This document shows, one piece after another, positions 55,485 through 64,000 of a DNA stretch of 64,000 bases (position 1 is its first letter; every line of letters begins with the position of its first letter). The DNA is from an uncultured Candidatus Actinomarina sp. (GTDB lineage: Bacteria; Actinomycetota; Acidimicrobiia; Actinomarinales; Actinomarinaceae). The translations under genes were made by a program, and so were the position numbers. A model generated the notes under the pieces. The model made no database searches. It saw only the letters and a program-made list of their open reading frames with translations, and had not been told where the DNA came from. The DNA is taken from NCBI GenBank assembly GCA_902619825.1, contig CACNFT010000002.1, forward strand, positions 1 to 64,000, given 5' to 3'.

Positions 55485-56399
55485 ATGTCAGATGTTAATT
55501 TTGAAAACAGAGTAGCGATTGTTACAGGTGCCGGTAATGGTTTAGGTAAAGCATATGCGCTGGAACTCGGTAAAAGAGGTGCAAAAGTTGTAGTCAATGA
55601 CTTGGGAGGTGCTGTTGACGGTTCTGGTTCAGGTAATTCCCCAGCAGACGATGTTGTTAATGAGATTATCAAAAATGGTGGAGAAGCTGTTGCAAATTAT
55701 GATTCTGTTGCTTCAAAAGATGGTGGAGAGTCAATAGTTCAAACTGCAGTAGATAATTTTGGAACTGTTGATGCTGTTATTAATAATGCTGGGATATTGA
55801 GAGATAGAAGTTTCGCAAATATGACAGAGGAAGAATTTTTGTTGATTATTGATGTACATCTAAAAGGAACATTTTATGTAACTCATCCTGCATTCAAAAT
55901 AATGAAGGAAAACAATTATGGAAGAATTGTAAATGTTGCCTCTCCATCGGGTTTATTTGGGAATTTTGGTCAGGCAAATTATGGTGCAGCAAAAATGGGT
56001 ATAGTTGGTTTAACTAATGTCTTAGCGATTGAGGGAGCTAAATACAATATCAAGGTTAATGTTATAGCTCCTACTGCTTACACAAGGATGACGGAAGGAC
56101 TTATCCCTGAAGATGTTGGTAAATTCATGACTCCTGAGCTTGTCACACCATTAGTTACCTATCTTGCGTCTGAAGCCTGTGAACCAACCCATGAAATATA
56201 TGGGGTTGCTGCAGGTAGATTTGCAAGAATTGGGATAATTACACATGAAGGTTACGTTAACCAACAAGCAACTGCAGAAGACATTGCCAACAACATTGAT
56301 GAAATAAGAACTATTACAGATGGAACCTATCCTTTAAGTAATGATGATGAAAATATGTTGATAATGAAAGCTTTACAAGGAAATAGCTCTAACGAGTGA
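55485..56399 (+). CDS. SDR-family 3-hydroxyacyl-CoA dehydrogenase (MFE-2-like)
   Basis: A 304-residue short-chain dehydrogenase: nucleotide loop IVTGAGNGLGKAYALELGKR, the VVVNDLGGAVDGSG segment typical of the dehydrogenase unit of peroxisomal multifunctional enzyme 2, NNAGILRD, and active-site Ser, Tyr and Lys in NVASPSG and QANYGAAKMG. It likely oxidises 3-hydroxyacyl-CoA in beta-oxidation. It starts 2 bp after the acyl-CoA synthetase and precedes an acyl-CoA dehydrogenase. Confidence 0.88.
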   Translation: MSDVNFENRVAIVTGAGNGLGKAYALELGKRGAKVVVNDLGGAVDGSGSGNSPADDVVNEIIKNGGEAVANYDSVASKDGGESIVQTAVDNFGTVDAVINNAGILRDRSFANMTEEEFLLIIDVHLKGTFYVTHPAFKIMKENNYGRIVNVASPSGLFGNFGQANYGAAKMGIVGLTNVLAIEGAKYNIKVNVIAPTAYTRMTEGLIPEDVGKFMTPELVTPLVTYLASEACEPTHEIYGVAAGRFARIGIITHEGYVNQQATAEDIANNIDEIRTITDGTYPLSNDDENMLIMKALQGNSSNE

Positions 56400-56416
56400 T
56401 CGGTGTATAATTCAAT

Positions 56417-57634
56417 ATGGTAAAAATTGAAACAAAACCAGCTGACGCAGAAGAGTTAGTTAAAGATAGACTTAAAGAATTAATTTCATTCAGAGAAGAA
56501 AATCAAGATATTAAAGATTTTTGGGGAAAACAATTTGATTTAGGTTTAGCTTGGGTTCATTTTCCAGAAGGCTCTGGTGGTTTAAACGTAAATCCAAAGT
56601 TTCAATTACTTGTGAATGAAACCCTTCGAAATGAAGGAATTTCAACCAGTAATCGGATAGCCAATTTACTTGGTATTGGGATGGGTGCTCCAACAATTAA
56701 GGAGTATGGAACTCAGGAGCAAATTGATAAATATTTAAGACCCATGTTCACTGCTGATGAAATCTGGTGTCAATTATTTTCTGAGCCAGGGTCTGGTTCA
56801 GATTTAGCAAGCCTTTCAACAAAAGCAGTAGATGACGGTGATGGTTACATTGTTAATGGTCAAAAAGTTTGGACTACATTAGGTCACTTATCTAAATGGG
56901 GCTTACTTGTTACAAGAACAGATCCTGATGTTCCAAAACACCGTGGGTTAACATTTTTTATAGTAGATATGGAATCAGAGGGTGTTGAAGTAAGGCCATT
57001 AAGACAAATTACTGGAGAAGCAGAGTTCAATGAAGTTTATTTTACAGATGTAAAAATCCCAAAAGAGAACGTTTTAGGAGAAGTGGGTGATGGCTGGAGA
57101 GTTTCACTAGCCATATTGATGAATGAAAGAGTTGCTATTGGTGGTAACGTAAGACAAAGAGGAAGTGGAGCTCCTGGGCACCTTGTACAACTTTGGAAAG
57201 ACAGAAACCTAGATGACCCTGTTGTTAAGGACAAGCTTGTTGATTTATGGATTCAGCAAGAAGCTGTTCGCCTTACGAACATGAGAGCTTCAGAATTAAG
57301 AGAGAAGGGAACGCCTGGTCCTGAAGGCTCTACAAGTAAGCTTCACGAGGCCGAAATTAACAAATCTTCTTATGAATTTGGTATGGAAATGTTAGGAAAT
57401 GATGGATTGTTATTTCCAAGAGGATATGAGCTGTCTCAACCTGAATTAAATTTTGATAATGATTCTTATGGATTTACAGATACACAAAGTTTATTTTTAA
57501 GATCTCGTGCGAACTCCATAGAGGGTGGTACATCAGAAATAATGAGAAATATCATTGCTGAAAGAGTTCTCGGTCTTCCTAGCGAACCGAAGCTAGATAA
57601 AGACAAGGCATGGAAAGACTTGCCTAGGTCCTAA
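56417..57634 (+). CDS. acyl-CoA dehydrogenase
   Basis: A 405-residue flavoprotein of the ACAD family: WCQLFSEPGSGSDLASLSTKA (flavin and substrate contacts, written in parts as LFSEPGSGSDLA), VNGQKVWTTLGHLSKWG, and a C-terminal helix with SIEGGTSEIMRNIIAERVLG. It introduces the trans-2 double bond in acyl-CoA. In this subfamily the catalytic base is not obvious from position alone. Its last 4 bp overlap the convergent thiN gene. Confidence 0.92.
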   Translation: MVKIETKPADAEELVKDRLKELISFREENQDIKDFWGKQFDLGLAWVHFPEGSGGLNVNPKFQLLVNETLRNEGISTSNRIANLLGIGMGAPTIKEYGTQEQIDKYLRPMFTADEIWCQLFSEPGSGSDLASLSTKAVDDGDGYIVNGQKVWTTLGHLSKWGLLVTRTDPDVPKHRGLTFFIVDMESEGVEVRPLRQITGEAEFNEVYFTDVKIPKENVLGEVGDGWRVSLAILMNERVAIGGNVRQRGSGAPGHLVQLWKDRNLDDPVVKDKLVDLWIQQEAVRLTNMRASELREKGTPGPEGSTSKLHEAEINKSSYEFGMEMLGNDGLLFPRGYELSQPELNFDNDSYGFTDTQSLFLRSRANSIEGGTSEIMRNIIAERVLGLPSEPKLDKDKAWKDLPRS

Positions 57635-58248
57635 CTATTAATAATTAAACAAAACTTTCCTTCAGAAACTGATATATTTATTTTCTCATTTCTTGCAACG
57701 TTTCGAAGCGTTTTAGTTCGACCAAACTCTATATTTTCATTTTCTAAATTCCATTTCGCTCCAGATATATTTAAGTTTTTTAAGTTTGTAAAGGGTAAAA
57801 CACTAAATTTAGTTTTTATACCTATTCCTATGCTTTCAGATTTTGGAAATAGAATCTTTTGTTCACTATGAAGCCATAAAATATTTTGGTCTGTATGTAA
57901 TTTAGTTATAGCAAGTAAAGCTCCAAATAGGTGATCAATATCCCCATACTCACCTCCGATTACGGTTATATCTTTAATTTTTAGATTTATTACGTGGTTT
58001 AATGCAATTTCAAAATCTGTATAGTCTTTATCTTTTTTATACTCTAAAATCTCAATTTTATCTTTAGTTACTCTGTCATATGTTTTTGTACTTATGGAAT
58101 CAAGATCGCCTATAATCAAATCAGGCTTCAAAAATAATTTGTAAGCATGTTCAGCTCCGGAATCAACAGCAACAATATAATCAAATTCCCCTATTTGATC
58201 TCTATTTGTTGTGTTATTACCACCATTAATGATTAATGCGTTTTTCAT
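57631..58248 (-). CDS. thiN: thiamine pyrophosphokinase
   Basis: Makes thiamine diphosphate from thiamine and ATP. A 205-residue TPK: YIVAVDSGAEHAYKLFLKPD, IIGDLDSISTKTYDRV with the metal-binding Asp pair, DKDYTDFEIALNHVI, and VIGGEYGDIDHLFGALLA. The B1-binding C-terminal half is present though divergent. No TPP riboswitch is seen near it. It follows an ATP-grasp gene after 23 bp on the same strand. Confidence 0.88.
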   Translation of the reverse strand: MKNALIINGGNNTTNRDQIGEFDYIVAVDSGAEHAYKLFLKPDLIIGDLDSISTKTYDRVTKDKIEILEYKKDKDYTDFEIALNHVINLKIKDITVIGGEYGDIDHLFGALLAITKLHTDQNILWLHSEQKILFPKSESIGIGIKTKFSVLPFTNLKNLNISGAKWNLENENIEFGRTKTLRNVARNEKINISVSEGKFCLIINS

Positions 58249-58271
58249 ATTTTATTGAAGGTTATCATACT

Positions 58272-59453
58272 TTATTTGATAATCGGATTGGCTAAATTCA
58301 AAGCTAAAGTTAGTGAATCCATTACTTTCTCTTTGCTATCTCCCTGTGAAAAAATAAAACCTAAATATTTATCTCCAAAAGGGGGCTCTAAAAGATTTGA
58401 ATTTTCAGATACAGTAATCTCAACCCCAGAAACATTAGGTATACTTTCAAGTTCATTCTTATTGATCGATATAAATTTTCCAGATATTGGCGTTGGTATC
58501 ATTAATACCCCTACAAAATTACTGAGTAGGTCAATACTCTTTAATTCATTATTTAAGAATGCGTGAAGTGCAATTTCTTCAAGTGAGGTTTTAAATAAAC
58601 CAAAACTTAAGCATCTTGAGCATAAACCCCCAATCATTCTTGGATTAATCTCAATTATGAATATCTCGTTATTATGTATTTTAAATTCAACGTGTACTGG
58701 TCCATTTTCAAGACCTAATTCTTTACAAGCTTTTCCAATTAAATAAATTATTTCTTTTTGAGTTTTATCTGGAATTTCTGTTGGAGCAATATATATAGAT
58801 TCTTCGAAGTAAGGCTCTTTGTAATTAATTGGCTTATCAAATATGACTATTTTATTTAATTCAGAATTAATTAAATTTCCTTCTAATGCATACTCACTTC
58901 CATCGACAAATTCTTCGATAATTAAATCCTGATCTGAACAGTCTTGCATTAATTTTTCTACCGCAGCTTTGTTTTCTTTAAAACTATTAATTTTTATAAC
59001 ACTTTTACTGGCTGTGCCATAAATAGGTTTTAACACAGAGGTTCCATTTTCATTTATAAATAGCTCTATATCTTCAATTTTTTCCACAATTGCATTTTGA
59101 ATTTTTATATTAGATATTGAATTAAATATATTTCTTGATTCGAATTTGTTCATGGCAGTATTAATTGATTTAGTGTTATTACCTTTAGCGTTCAATAAAT
59201 CTACAAGATATGCAGAAAATTTAAGAGCACTATGGTCTACTGGAAGTATATGAGTTACATCTTGAAGTTTTTCTTTTACATCATTCTCTAATTCCTTATC
59301 AAAACTATGAATTATTACCGTATCTGAGAATTGATCGGAAACCTGCTGGCTATCTGTAATTACTAAGAAATCAAGATCTAGTTTTTCAGCTGATGTAACA
59401 AAATCGTTTGATTTGTAGCTATTTTCTGGAATAACAAGTAATAGTTTCTTCAT
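58272..59453 (-). CDS. ATP-grasp carboxylate-amine ligase-like protein
   Basis: A 393-residue ATP-grasp enzyme. The pre-ATP-grasp domain is residues 1-100; the lysine-containing VLKPIYGTASKSVIKI and DLIIEEFVDGSEYALEGNLI make up the grasp, and VHVEFKIHNNEIFIIEINPRMIGG holds the Mg-binding Glu and Asn. The C-terminal part resembles the LAL_C2 domain of L-amino acid ligases (BacD-like). It may join two amino acids or an amino acid and another acid; the product is unknown. No natural product genes surround it. Confidence 0.78.
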   Translation of the reverse strand: MKKLLLVIPENSYKSNDFVTSAEKLDLDFLVITDSQQVSDQFSDTVIIHSFDKELENDVKEKLQDVTHILPVDHSALKFSAYLVDLLNAKGNNTKSINTAMNKFESRNIFNSISNIKIQNAIVEKIEDIELFINENGTSVLKPIYGTASKSVIKINSFKENKAAVEKLMQDCSDQDLIIEEFVDGSEYALEGNLINSELNKIVIFDKPINYKEPYFEESIYIAPTEIPDKTQKEIIYLIGKACKELGLENGPVHVEFKIHNNEIFIIEINPRMIGGLCSRCLSFGLFKTSLEEIALHAFLNNELKSIDLLSNFVGVLMIPTPISGKFISINKNELESIPNVSGVEITVSENSNLLEPPFGDKYLGFIFSQGDSKEKVMDSLTLALNLANPIIK

Positions 59454-59493
59454 ATTTATTTACACATATCTTGAGCTTACTAATATTAAGTAT

Positions 59494-60126
59494 ATGACTG
59501 ATGAATTTAAATTCAATATTGGTGATACCGCCGTTGATAAAATTCTTGAATTAAGAGAGCAAGAACCAGGTGAAAAAGATTACGCCTTATTTCTGCAAAT
59601 AGATGGTGTCCAGGGAAATCAATATACTTATGACTTAAGTTTCCTTGACTTAGATCAGGCAAGACCAGATGATAAAAGAATAGAATTTGGTGAATTGTCA
59701 GTAGTTATTGCCAGTAAAGATGTTGATAATTTTAACGGAGCAAGCCTAGATATGTCAGACGATCCAGACGCTCCTGGATTAACAATGGATAATCCAAACA
59801 CTCCAAGCCCAGCAATGTTTGGCAATCCTGAAGACATGCCTGAACTTACAGGTGAACTAGCAGAGAAAGTACAGACAGTTTTAGAGAGTCAGATAAATCC
59901 TGCAATAGCCTCCCACGGTGGTCAAGCAAGTCTTGTAGGAGTAGAAGGCCAAGATGTATATCTTAGACTTGGTGGTGGTTGTCAAGGATGTGGTATGGCA
60001 CAAGTAACTCTTACACAAGGTATTGAAAAGGCATTAAGAGATGCAGTACCAGAAATAGGTAATATTATTGATGCAACTGATCACGCATCTGGATCAAATC
60101 CTTATTTTGAATCTTCAAAGAAGTAA
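59494..60126 (+). CDS. nfuA: NfuA-type iron-sulfur carrier with HesB-like N-terminal domain
   Basis: A 210-residue two-domain protein. Residues 1-95 resemble an A-type (HesB/IscA) domain that has lost its Cys ligands, as in E. coli NfuA; residues 120-200 form the Nfu domain with Cys163 and Cys166 in GGGCQGCGMAQVTLTQG. It delivers [4Fe-4S] clusters. A TAATAT box (59481-59486) lies 7 bp before the ATG, so the message may be leaderless. Its stop abuts the stop of the convergent oxidoreductase gene. Confidence 0.9.
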   Translation: MTDEFKFNIGDTAVDKILELREQEPGEKDYALFLQIDGVQGNQYTYDLSFLDLDQARPDDKRIEFGELSVVIASKDVDNFNGASLDMSDDPDAPGLTMDNPNTPSPAMFGNPEDMPELTGELAEKVQTVLESQINPAIASHGGQASLVGVEGQDVYLRLGGGCQGCGMAQVTLTQGIEKALRDAVPEIGNIIDATDHASGSNPYFESSKK

Positions 60127-61098
60127 TTAAAAGCTAATAACTGTTTTTCCTATATTCTTGCGAGATAAGAAATTTTCTAATGCAAGGGGAGTTTCTTCAA
60201 TTGTGTGAATATTTTTTGGCTCAATATTTAATTCACCTTTTTCAATAAAACTTAAGAGTTCCCCAAAATCTTCTGCCGTTTCTTCTGGTGAAGTTGTTGT
60301 CCATCGTCCCCACCACACTCCAACTATCGAAACACCTTTTACCAAAGTTAAATTAAGAGGTATCTTCGGAATGTTTCCATCTGTAAAACCAATTACAAGT
60401 AGCCTCCCATTCCAAGCTGTAGCTCTTAAAGCTTGCTCAGTCACATTACCACCAACTGGGTCTATTACGACATCAACACCATTTCCCTTAGTTAGCTCTT
60501 TTGTTGTTTCCTTTAAATTGACTTGGTCATATCGTATAATTTGATCTGCACCCAATGATTTTACGTATTCTTCTTTTTCATCACTTCCAACTGCGCATAT
60601 TGTCTTTACACCCATAACTTTTGCCAATTGGATAGTTGCAGTTCCAATTCCTCCTGCAGCACCAAGAACAAGTAAACTCTCACCCTTCTGTATATTTGCT
60701 CTTCTTTTTAATGCGTAATAACAAGTTCCATAGTTTATTGGTAAGCTTGCCCCAGCATAGGAATCTACTGCTTCAGATACCGGTACAACTAAACTTTTAT
60801 GAACACTTACATATTCTGCAAAACCACCCATTGGAGGTAAAGCTATAACTTTTGTACCAATCTTAATTTCAACGTCTTCTCCAATTCCTTCTACAATCCC
60901 ACAAACTTCTGTTCCGGGCGTAAATGGTGGGTCCATAACAATCTGATATTTTCCTTGTACCATCAGTGCATCTGGAAAATTTACACCTGCAGCTTCAACT
61001 TTTATTAATACTTCATTTTTTTGAGGTTCTGGGATAGGATTATCTTTAATTTCAAGGAGATTAGGTTCACCAAGTGTTGTACAAACTACAGCTTTCAT
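60127..61098 (-). CDS. quinone oxidoreductase-like MDR enzyme (zinc-free)
   Basis: A 323-residue medium-chain reductase of the QOR type: AAGVNFPDALMVQGKY, PFTPGTEVCGIVEGIG, and the Rossmann loop LLVLGAAGGIGTATIQLAKV. No zinc ligands, so an NADPH-dependent reductase rather than an alcohol dehydrogenase. It starts in the stop codon of the 4-hydroxybutyryl-CoA dehydratase gene (TAATG), so its substrate is probably in that pathway; an enoyl-CoA (crotonyl-CoA) reductase role is possible, a quinone reductase role equally so. Confidence 0.87.
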   Translation of the reverse strand: MKAVVCTTLGEPNLLEIKDNPIPEPQKNEVLIKVEAAGVNFPDALMVQGKYQIVMDPPFTPGTEVCGIVEGIGEDVEIKIGTKVIALPPMGGFAEYVSVHKSLVVPVSEAVDSYAGASLPINYGTCYYALKRRANIQKGESLLVLGAAGGIGTATIQLAKVMGVKTICAVGSDEKEEYVKSLGADQIIRYDQVNLKETTKELTKGNGVDVVIDPVGGNVTEQALRATAWNGRLLVIGFTDGNIPKIPLNLTLVKGVSIVGVWWGRWTTTSPEETAEDFGELLSFIEKGELNIEPKNIHTIEETPLALENFLSRKNIGKTVISF

Positions 61099-62552
61099 TA
61101 CTCTTCTCTTTTAATGATTCCAGACAACTTTTTTGCAAAGTTCTTCTTTTCTTCAATATCAACTTTTCTTGAAATTTGGATTCTTTGTGCTTGAGGGGAT
61201 CCAGCTCCATGCATAGACTCAGTTAAATATGCTACAGCATTTCTTCCTAAAGTCATATTTTCTATTAGTCTCAACATTTTGACACGATCTTCAGTATTTA
61301 TATCTTCTTTACCTTTTAGGTATTTTTTGAGATTTGGGGACATGTCACTTTCGTGAATGTCAATTCCTGAGGGCATTGAAGCAACCAATCCTCCCGCAAG
61401 ATCTTGTGCTAATCTTCCAATTTCATATGTTTCTTTTGTTACATGTTGCTTACAAACATTTGCCAGTAAATCGTCATTGATAAAGTTTCCACTTTTAGTT
61501 TCTTTCCCTTGTAATGATGAAGCAATTCCCGTCGCGTATATTGTTTCATTTAATTTATTCATCTCAACTAATTTTTCTCTGATATGTGATTTGTTTTCGA
61601 CTCCATTGTATTCAGCAATAGTTGCAGCTGCTCCAATCATTACATCTCCCACTCCAGCTTTACAAACATAAGATCTTCTGTGATAGCATGTAAATCGTTC
61701 AACCAACATTGCTGCAAAATCGTATTCACCATTCATAAATATATATTCATTCGGTATAAATACATTGTCAAAAATTACCATTGCTTCCTGGCCAGCAAAG
61801 TACTTATTACCAACATCGTATTCCCCAGGCTCCATACTTCTTGTGTCACATGATTGACGCCCATAAATGTAAGTTATTCCTTCAGATTCGATTGGTAGCG
61901 CTCCAACTATTGCATAATCTTTATCATCTTCTGTAAGTCTTAAAGTTGGCATGATGACCATCCAATGGGAATTTAAACAACCTGTCTGGTGAGCTTTTGC
62001 CCCAGAAACGTAAACACCTTTTTTGTCTCGTTTCACAATTCTGAGATATAAATCTTGGTCTGCCTGTTGATGAGGTGGCTTTGATCTATCACCTTTGACA
62101 TCAGTCATTGCGCCACCAATAACGAGATTGGATTCATGCATTTTTGTTAAGAAACTTATAAATTTTTTGTGATAATCAGTCTTATATTTTTCATCAATTT
62201 CGTAAGTTACTGAATGAAGAGCATTGAATGCATCCATACCAACACATCTTTGAAAACAAGTCCCAGTTAATTGTCCCAACTTTCTTTGCATTTGGTTTTG
62301 TAGATATAAATCTTGATTATTTTCAGCAATATGTAAAAACCTATTAATTGGCTCATTGGTATAAGGAGATATTGCAGAAGCTAATTCAGGTTCTCTCTCA
62401 GCAAGAGCATAGGTCTCAGCCATTGCTTCTATGCTTGGTTTTATTATTGGATGTGTCAACGGATCTTCTACAAGCTCACCCATTAAGTAAATTGTTAGGT
62501 TTCTATTTTTAAGAGAATCTAGATAATCAGCTTTTGTATGAATTTTTTCCAT
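61098..62552 (-). CDS. abfD: 4-hydroxybutyryl-CoA dehydratase / vinylacetyl-CoA isomerase
   Basis: A 484-residue [4Fe-4S]/FAD radical enzyme that dehydrates 4-hydroxybutyryl-CoA to crotonyl-CoA. The cluster ligands of the Clostridium enzyme are visible: Cys99 and Cys103 in GTCFQRCVGMDAFNA, His291 and Cys297 in CYHRRSYVCKAGVGD. The motifs GAMTDVKGDRS, GAKAHQTGCLNSH, YGRQSCDTRSMEPG, LLANVCKQHVT and ESMHGAGSPQAQRI match AbfD closely. The family is related to HpaB hydroxylases, which lack these ligands. It lies between thiolase and MDR genes. The last ligand spacing is one residue shorter than I recall for the Clostridium enzyme. Confidence 0.88.
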   Translation of the reverse strand: MEKIHTKADYLDSLKNRNLTIYLMGELVEDPLTHPIIKPSIEAMAETYALAEREPELASAISPYTNEPINRFLHIAENNQDLYLQNQMQRKLGQLTGTCFQRCVGMDAFNALHSVTYEIDEKYKTDYHKKFISFLTKMHESNLVIGGAMTDVKGDRSKPPHQQADQDLYLRIVKRDKKGVYVSGAKAHQTGCLNSHWMVIMPTLRLTEDDKDYAIVGALPIESEGITYIYGRQSCDTRSMEPGEYDVGNKYFAGQEAMVIFDNVFIPNEYIFMNGEYDFAAMLVERFTCYHRRSYVCKAGVGDVMIGAAATIAEYNGVENKSHIREKLVEMNKLNETIYATGIASSLQGKETKSGNFINDDLLANVCKQHVTKETYEIGRLAQDLAGGLVASMPSGIDIHESDMSPNLKKYLKGKEDINTEDRVKMLRLIENMTLGRNAVAYLTESMHGAGSPQAQRIQISRKVDIEEKKNFAKKLSGIIKREE

Positions 62553-62606
62553 AAAACATTATAAATTGTAAGATCGTGATTTAAAATTTAGTTACAAATT
62601 TAAAAT

Positions 62607-63785
62607 TTAGATAACTTCAAATAAACCAGCTGCACCCATACCACCACCGACACACATAGTTACAACTACGAATTTTGCGTTTCTTCTTTTACCCTCTATT
62701 AATGCATGCATTGTCATTCTTGCACCAGTCATTCCATAGGGATGGCCTATTGATATTGAACCACCATTAACGTTATATATGCTGTTGTCAATACCAAGCT
62801 CGTCTCTACAGTATAAAGTTTGAACAGCAAACGCTTCATTTAGTTCCCAGAGGTCTATATCTTCAATTTTTAAGTTGAATTTGTTTAATAAGTCTGGAAC
62901 TGCGTATACAGGACCTATTCCCATTTCCTCTGGTGCTAATGCTGATACAGTCATACCTCGATAATATCCAAGTGGTTCGAGGTTTCTTTTTTCTGCTTCA
63001 CTTGCTTCCATTAAAACAACAGAAGCTGAACCATCTGATAATTGTGAAGCATTACCAGCTGTAATGAACTTTCCTTCTCCGTAAACAGGAGGAAGAGAGG
63101 ATAAACCCTCTAAATTTGTCTCTGGTCTATTTCCCTCATCTTTTGTTAATTCAACCTCTTCATCAGTAACTTCACCGGTTTCTTTATTTTTGACACTTTT
63201 TGTTGTAGTTGTTGAAATAATTTCGTCATCAAATTTGTTACCTTCTTGAGCAGCTGCAGTTCTTTGTTGACTTTGTAATGAATATTCATCCTGATATTCT
63301 CTTGTAATATTATATTTTTCAGCAACAAAATCAGCAGTTTCGATCATAGGCATATAAGCGTTATCAGCAAGTTTTACCACATTTGGATCTGGAGCAAATC
63401 GCAATTCAGCAGTTTGAACCAACGATATAGATTCAACACCGCCTGCAACAACAACATTCATATTGTCTGTCATTATTTGTTTTGCACCAGTAGCAATGGC
63501 CATTAGGCCAGAAGAACATTGTCTATCTATTGTCATTCCTGGAACAGTAATTGGTAATCCTGCTGCGATTCCACTTAGTCTTCCAATGTTCAATGCTTGT
63601 GAGCCTTGTTGTTGAGCACAACCCATAATGACATCTTCTATTTCATTTGGATCAACATTTGCTCTTTCAACAGCTTCTTTGATTGAATAAGAACCTAATG
63701 TAGGAGCATCTGTTTTGTTGTATGCTCCACGATAAGCTTTTCCAATAGGTGTTCTTGCTGCTGATACTATTACTGCTTCTCTCAT
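62607..63785 (-). CDS. acetyl-CoA C-acyltransferase (thiolase)
   Basis: A 392-residue thiolase II: nucleophile Cys in [17 protein letters not shown], His in [12 protein letters not shown], second Cys in [15 protein letters not shown]. It cleaves 3-ketoacyl-CoA (acetoacetyl-CoA in a 4-hydroxybutyrate route) or condenses two acetyl-CoA. A Glu/Thr/Lys-rich stretch near residues 200-235 sits in the usual loop domain. It lies between the MaoC and AbfD genes. Confidence 0.93.
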   Translation of the reverse strand: MREAVIVSAARTPIGKAYRGAYNKTDAPTLGSYSIKEAVERANVDPNEIEDVIMGCAQQQGSQALNIGRLSGIAAGLPITVPGMTIDRQCSSGLMAIATGAKQIMTDNMNVVVAGGVESISLVQTAELRFAPDPNVVKLADNAYMPMIETADFVAEKYNITREYQDEYSLQSQQRTAAAQEGNKFDDEIISTTTTKSVKNKETGEVTDEEVELTKDEGNRPETNLEGLSSLPPVYGEGKFITAGNASQLSDGSASVVLMEASEAEKRNLEPLGYYRGMTVSALAPEEMGIGPVYAVPDLLNKFNLKIEDIDLWELNEAFAVQTLYCRDELGIDNSIYNVNGGSISIGHPYGMTGARMTMHALIEGKRRNAKFVVVTMCVGGGMGAAGLFEVI

Positions 63786-63802
63786 CTTTAGTCTTCTTTC
63801 TT

Positions 63803-64000
63803 CTATTCTGTAATTATAAATAAAGTTAAAGGCTCAACAATAGCTGCTGGCTTATCTTTACCTTCTATTTCAATTGTAGCAGTATGCTTTACCAACCATC
63901 TACCAGCTTTTTTATACTGGACATCTGACAAAACAAATCTTCCTCTAATCTTGCTATTTACTGGCACAGCTTCCATGAAACGAACTTTATCAAGTCCGTA
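63803..64000 (-). CDS. MaoC-like (R)-enoyl-CoA hydratase, C-terminal part
   Basis: The last 65 residues of a hotdog-fold hydratase, open to the window edge, ending at TAG 63803-63805. [20 protein letters not shown] is the typical MaoC C-terminal motif, followed by strands ending in [10 protein letters not shown]. The N-terminal half with the catalytic Asp-His pair lies outside. It stands 17 bp upstream of the thiolase in the same direction; crotonyl-CoA hydration would suit the pathway here. Confidence 0.82.
   Translation of the reverse strand, partial: YGLDKVRFMEAVPVNSKIRGRFVLSDVQYKKAGRWLVKHTATIEIEGKDKPAAIVEPLTLFIITE

Noticed and set aside
58255-58566. 103-codon frame on the plus strand
   Set aside because: Entirely antisense to the ATP-grasp gene, without ribosome site or family resemblance.
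61098-62552. 4-hydroxyphenylacetate 3-monooxygenase (HpaB)
   Set aside because: Same superfamily, but the Cys99, Cys103, His and Cys cluster ligands and the AbfD-type motifs are present, and no HpaC reductase is adjacent.

Overview
The window is a gene-dense stretch (64 kb, about one third G+C, no gene-free gap above about 150 bp) from what looks like a small-genome marine actinobacterium, most like the low-GC Actinomarinales/Acidimicrobiia group. Support for Actinobacteria: a nickel superoxide dismutase with its maturation protease, a MurA with Asp in place of the active-site Cys, a CofC-type F420 biosynthesis enzyme, a deoC-aldehyde dehydrogenase pair, TANNNT -10 boxes placed a few bases before start codons (leaderless style), and GlnR-like GAAAC/GTAAC half-sites before amt. 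The taxon is inferred from family knowledge, not from a database search. I see no transposase, integrase, phage gene, CRISPR array or rRNA.

Layout. 1-12 kb: Ni-SOD unit (small zinc-ribbon protein, sodX, sodN), metG, ammonium uptake and assimilation (amt, gltB), then deoC with a catalytic aldehyde dehydrogenase and a truncated non-catalytic partner. 12-21 kb: thioesterase, EamA transporter, a structured intergenic RNA candidate, pgl, murA, an Nfu protein, two lipoproteins (one of 47 residues) with an SRPBCC protein, then the coupled set cysteine desulfurase-mnmA-ligA. 21-31 kb: dapD-dapE-gatC-gatA-gatB, pgpA, ilvE, a FAH-family enzyme, gltX and a tRNA trio Glu(UUC)-Gln(CUG)-Glu(CUC). 31-44 kb: cofC, pyk, small conserved proteins, two UMF1/Atg22-like MFS transporters, an aminotransferase, folD, ychF, a TrkA-USP protein with an antiporter, popT (DUF368), a 45-residue TatA and a lipoprotein cytochrome c.

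44-53.5 kb is a carbohydrate island: malQ and a GH13 glycosidase (divergent), a binding-protein ABC importer (E-F-G, no ATPase gene) and a ThuA/ThuB-like pair, suggesting import of an alpha-glucoside such as trehalose or maltodextrin. 53.5-64 kb is acyl-CoA metabolism: acyl-CoA synthetase, 3-hydroxyacyl-CoA dehydrogenase-type SDR, acyl-CoA dehydrogenase, then on the other strand MaoC, thiolase, a 4-hydroxybutyryl-CoA dehydratase and a quinone-oxidoreductase-like MDR. Between them they could take 4-hydroxybutyrate through crotonyl-CoA to acetyl-CoA.

Most notable: the 4-hydroxybutyryl-CoA dehydratase (its iron-sulfur cluster ligands are visible) in an apparently aerobic plankton bacterium; a three-way-junction RNA between pgl and the EamA gene whose main stem pairs fully only on the minus strand; the mal/thu hybrid sugar cluster; and the translation-themed neighbourhood gatCAB-gltX-tRNA-Glu/Gln.
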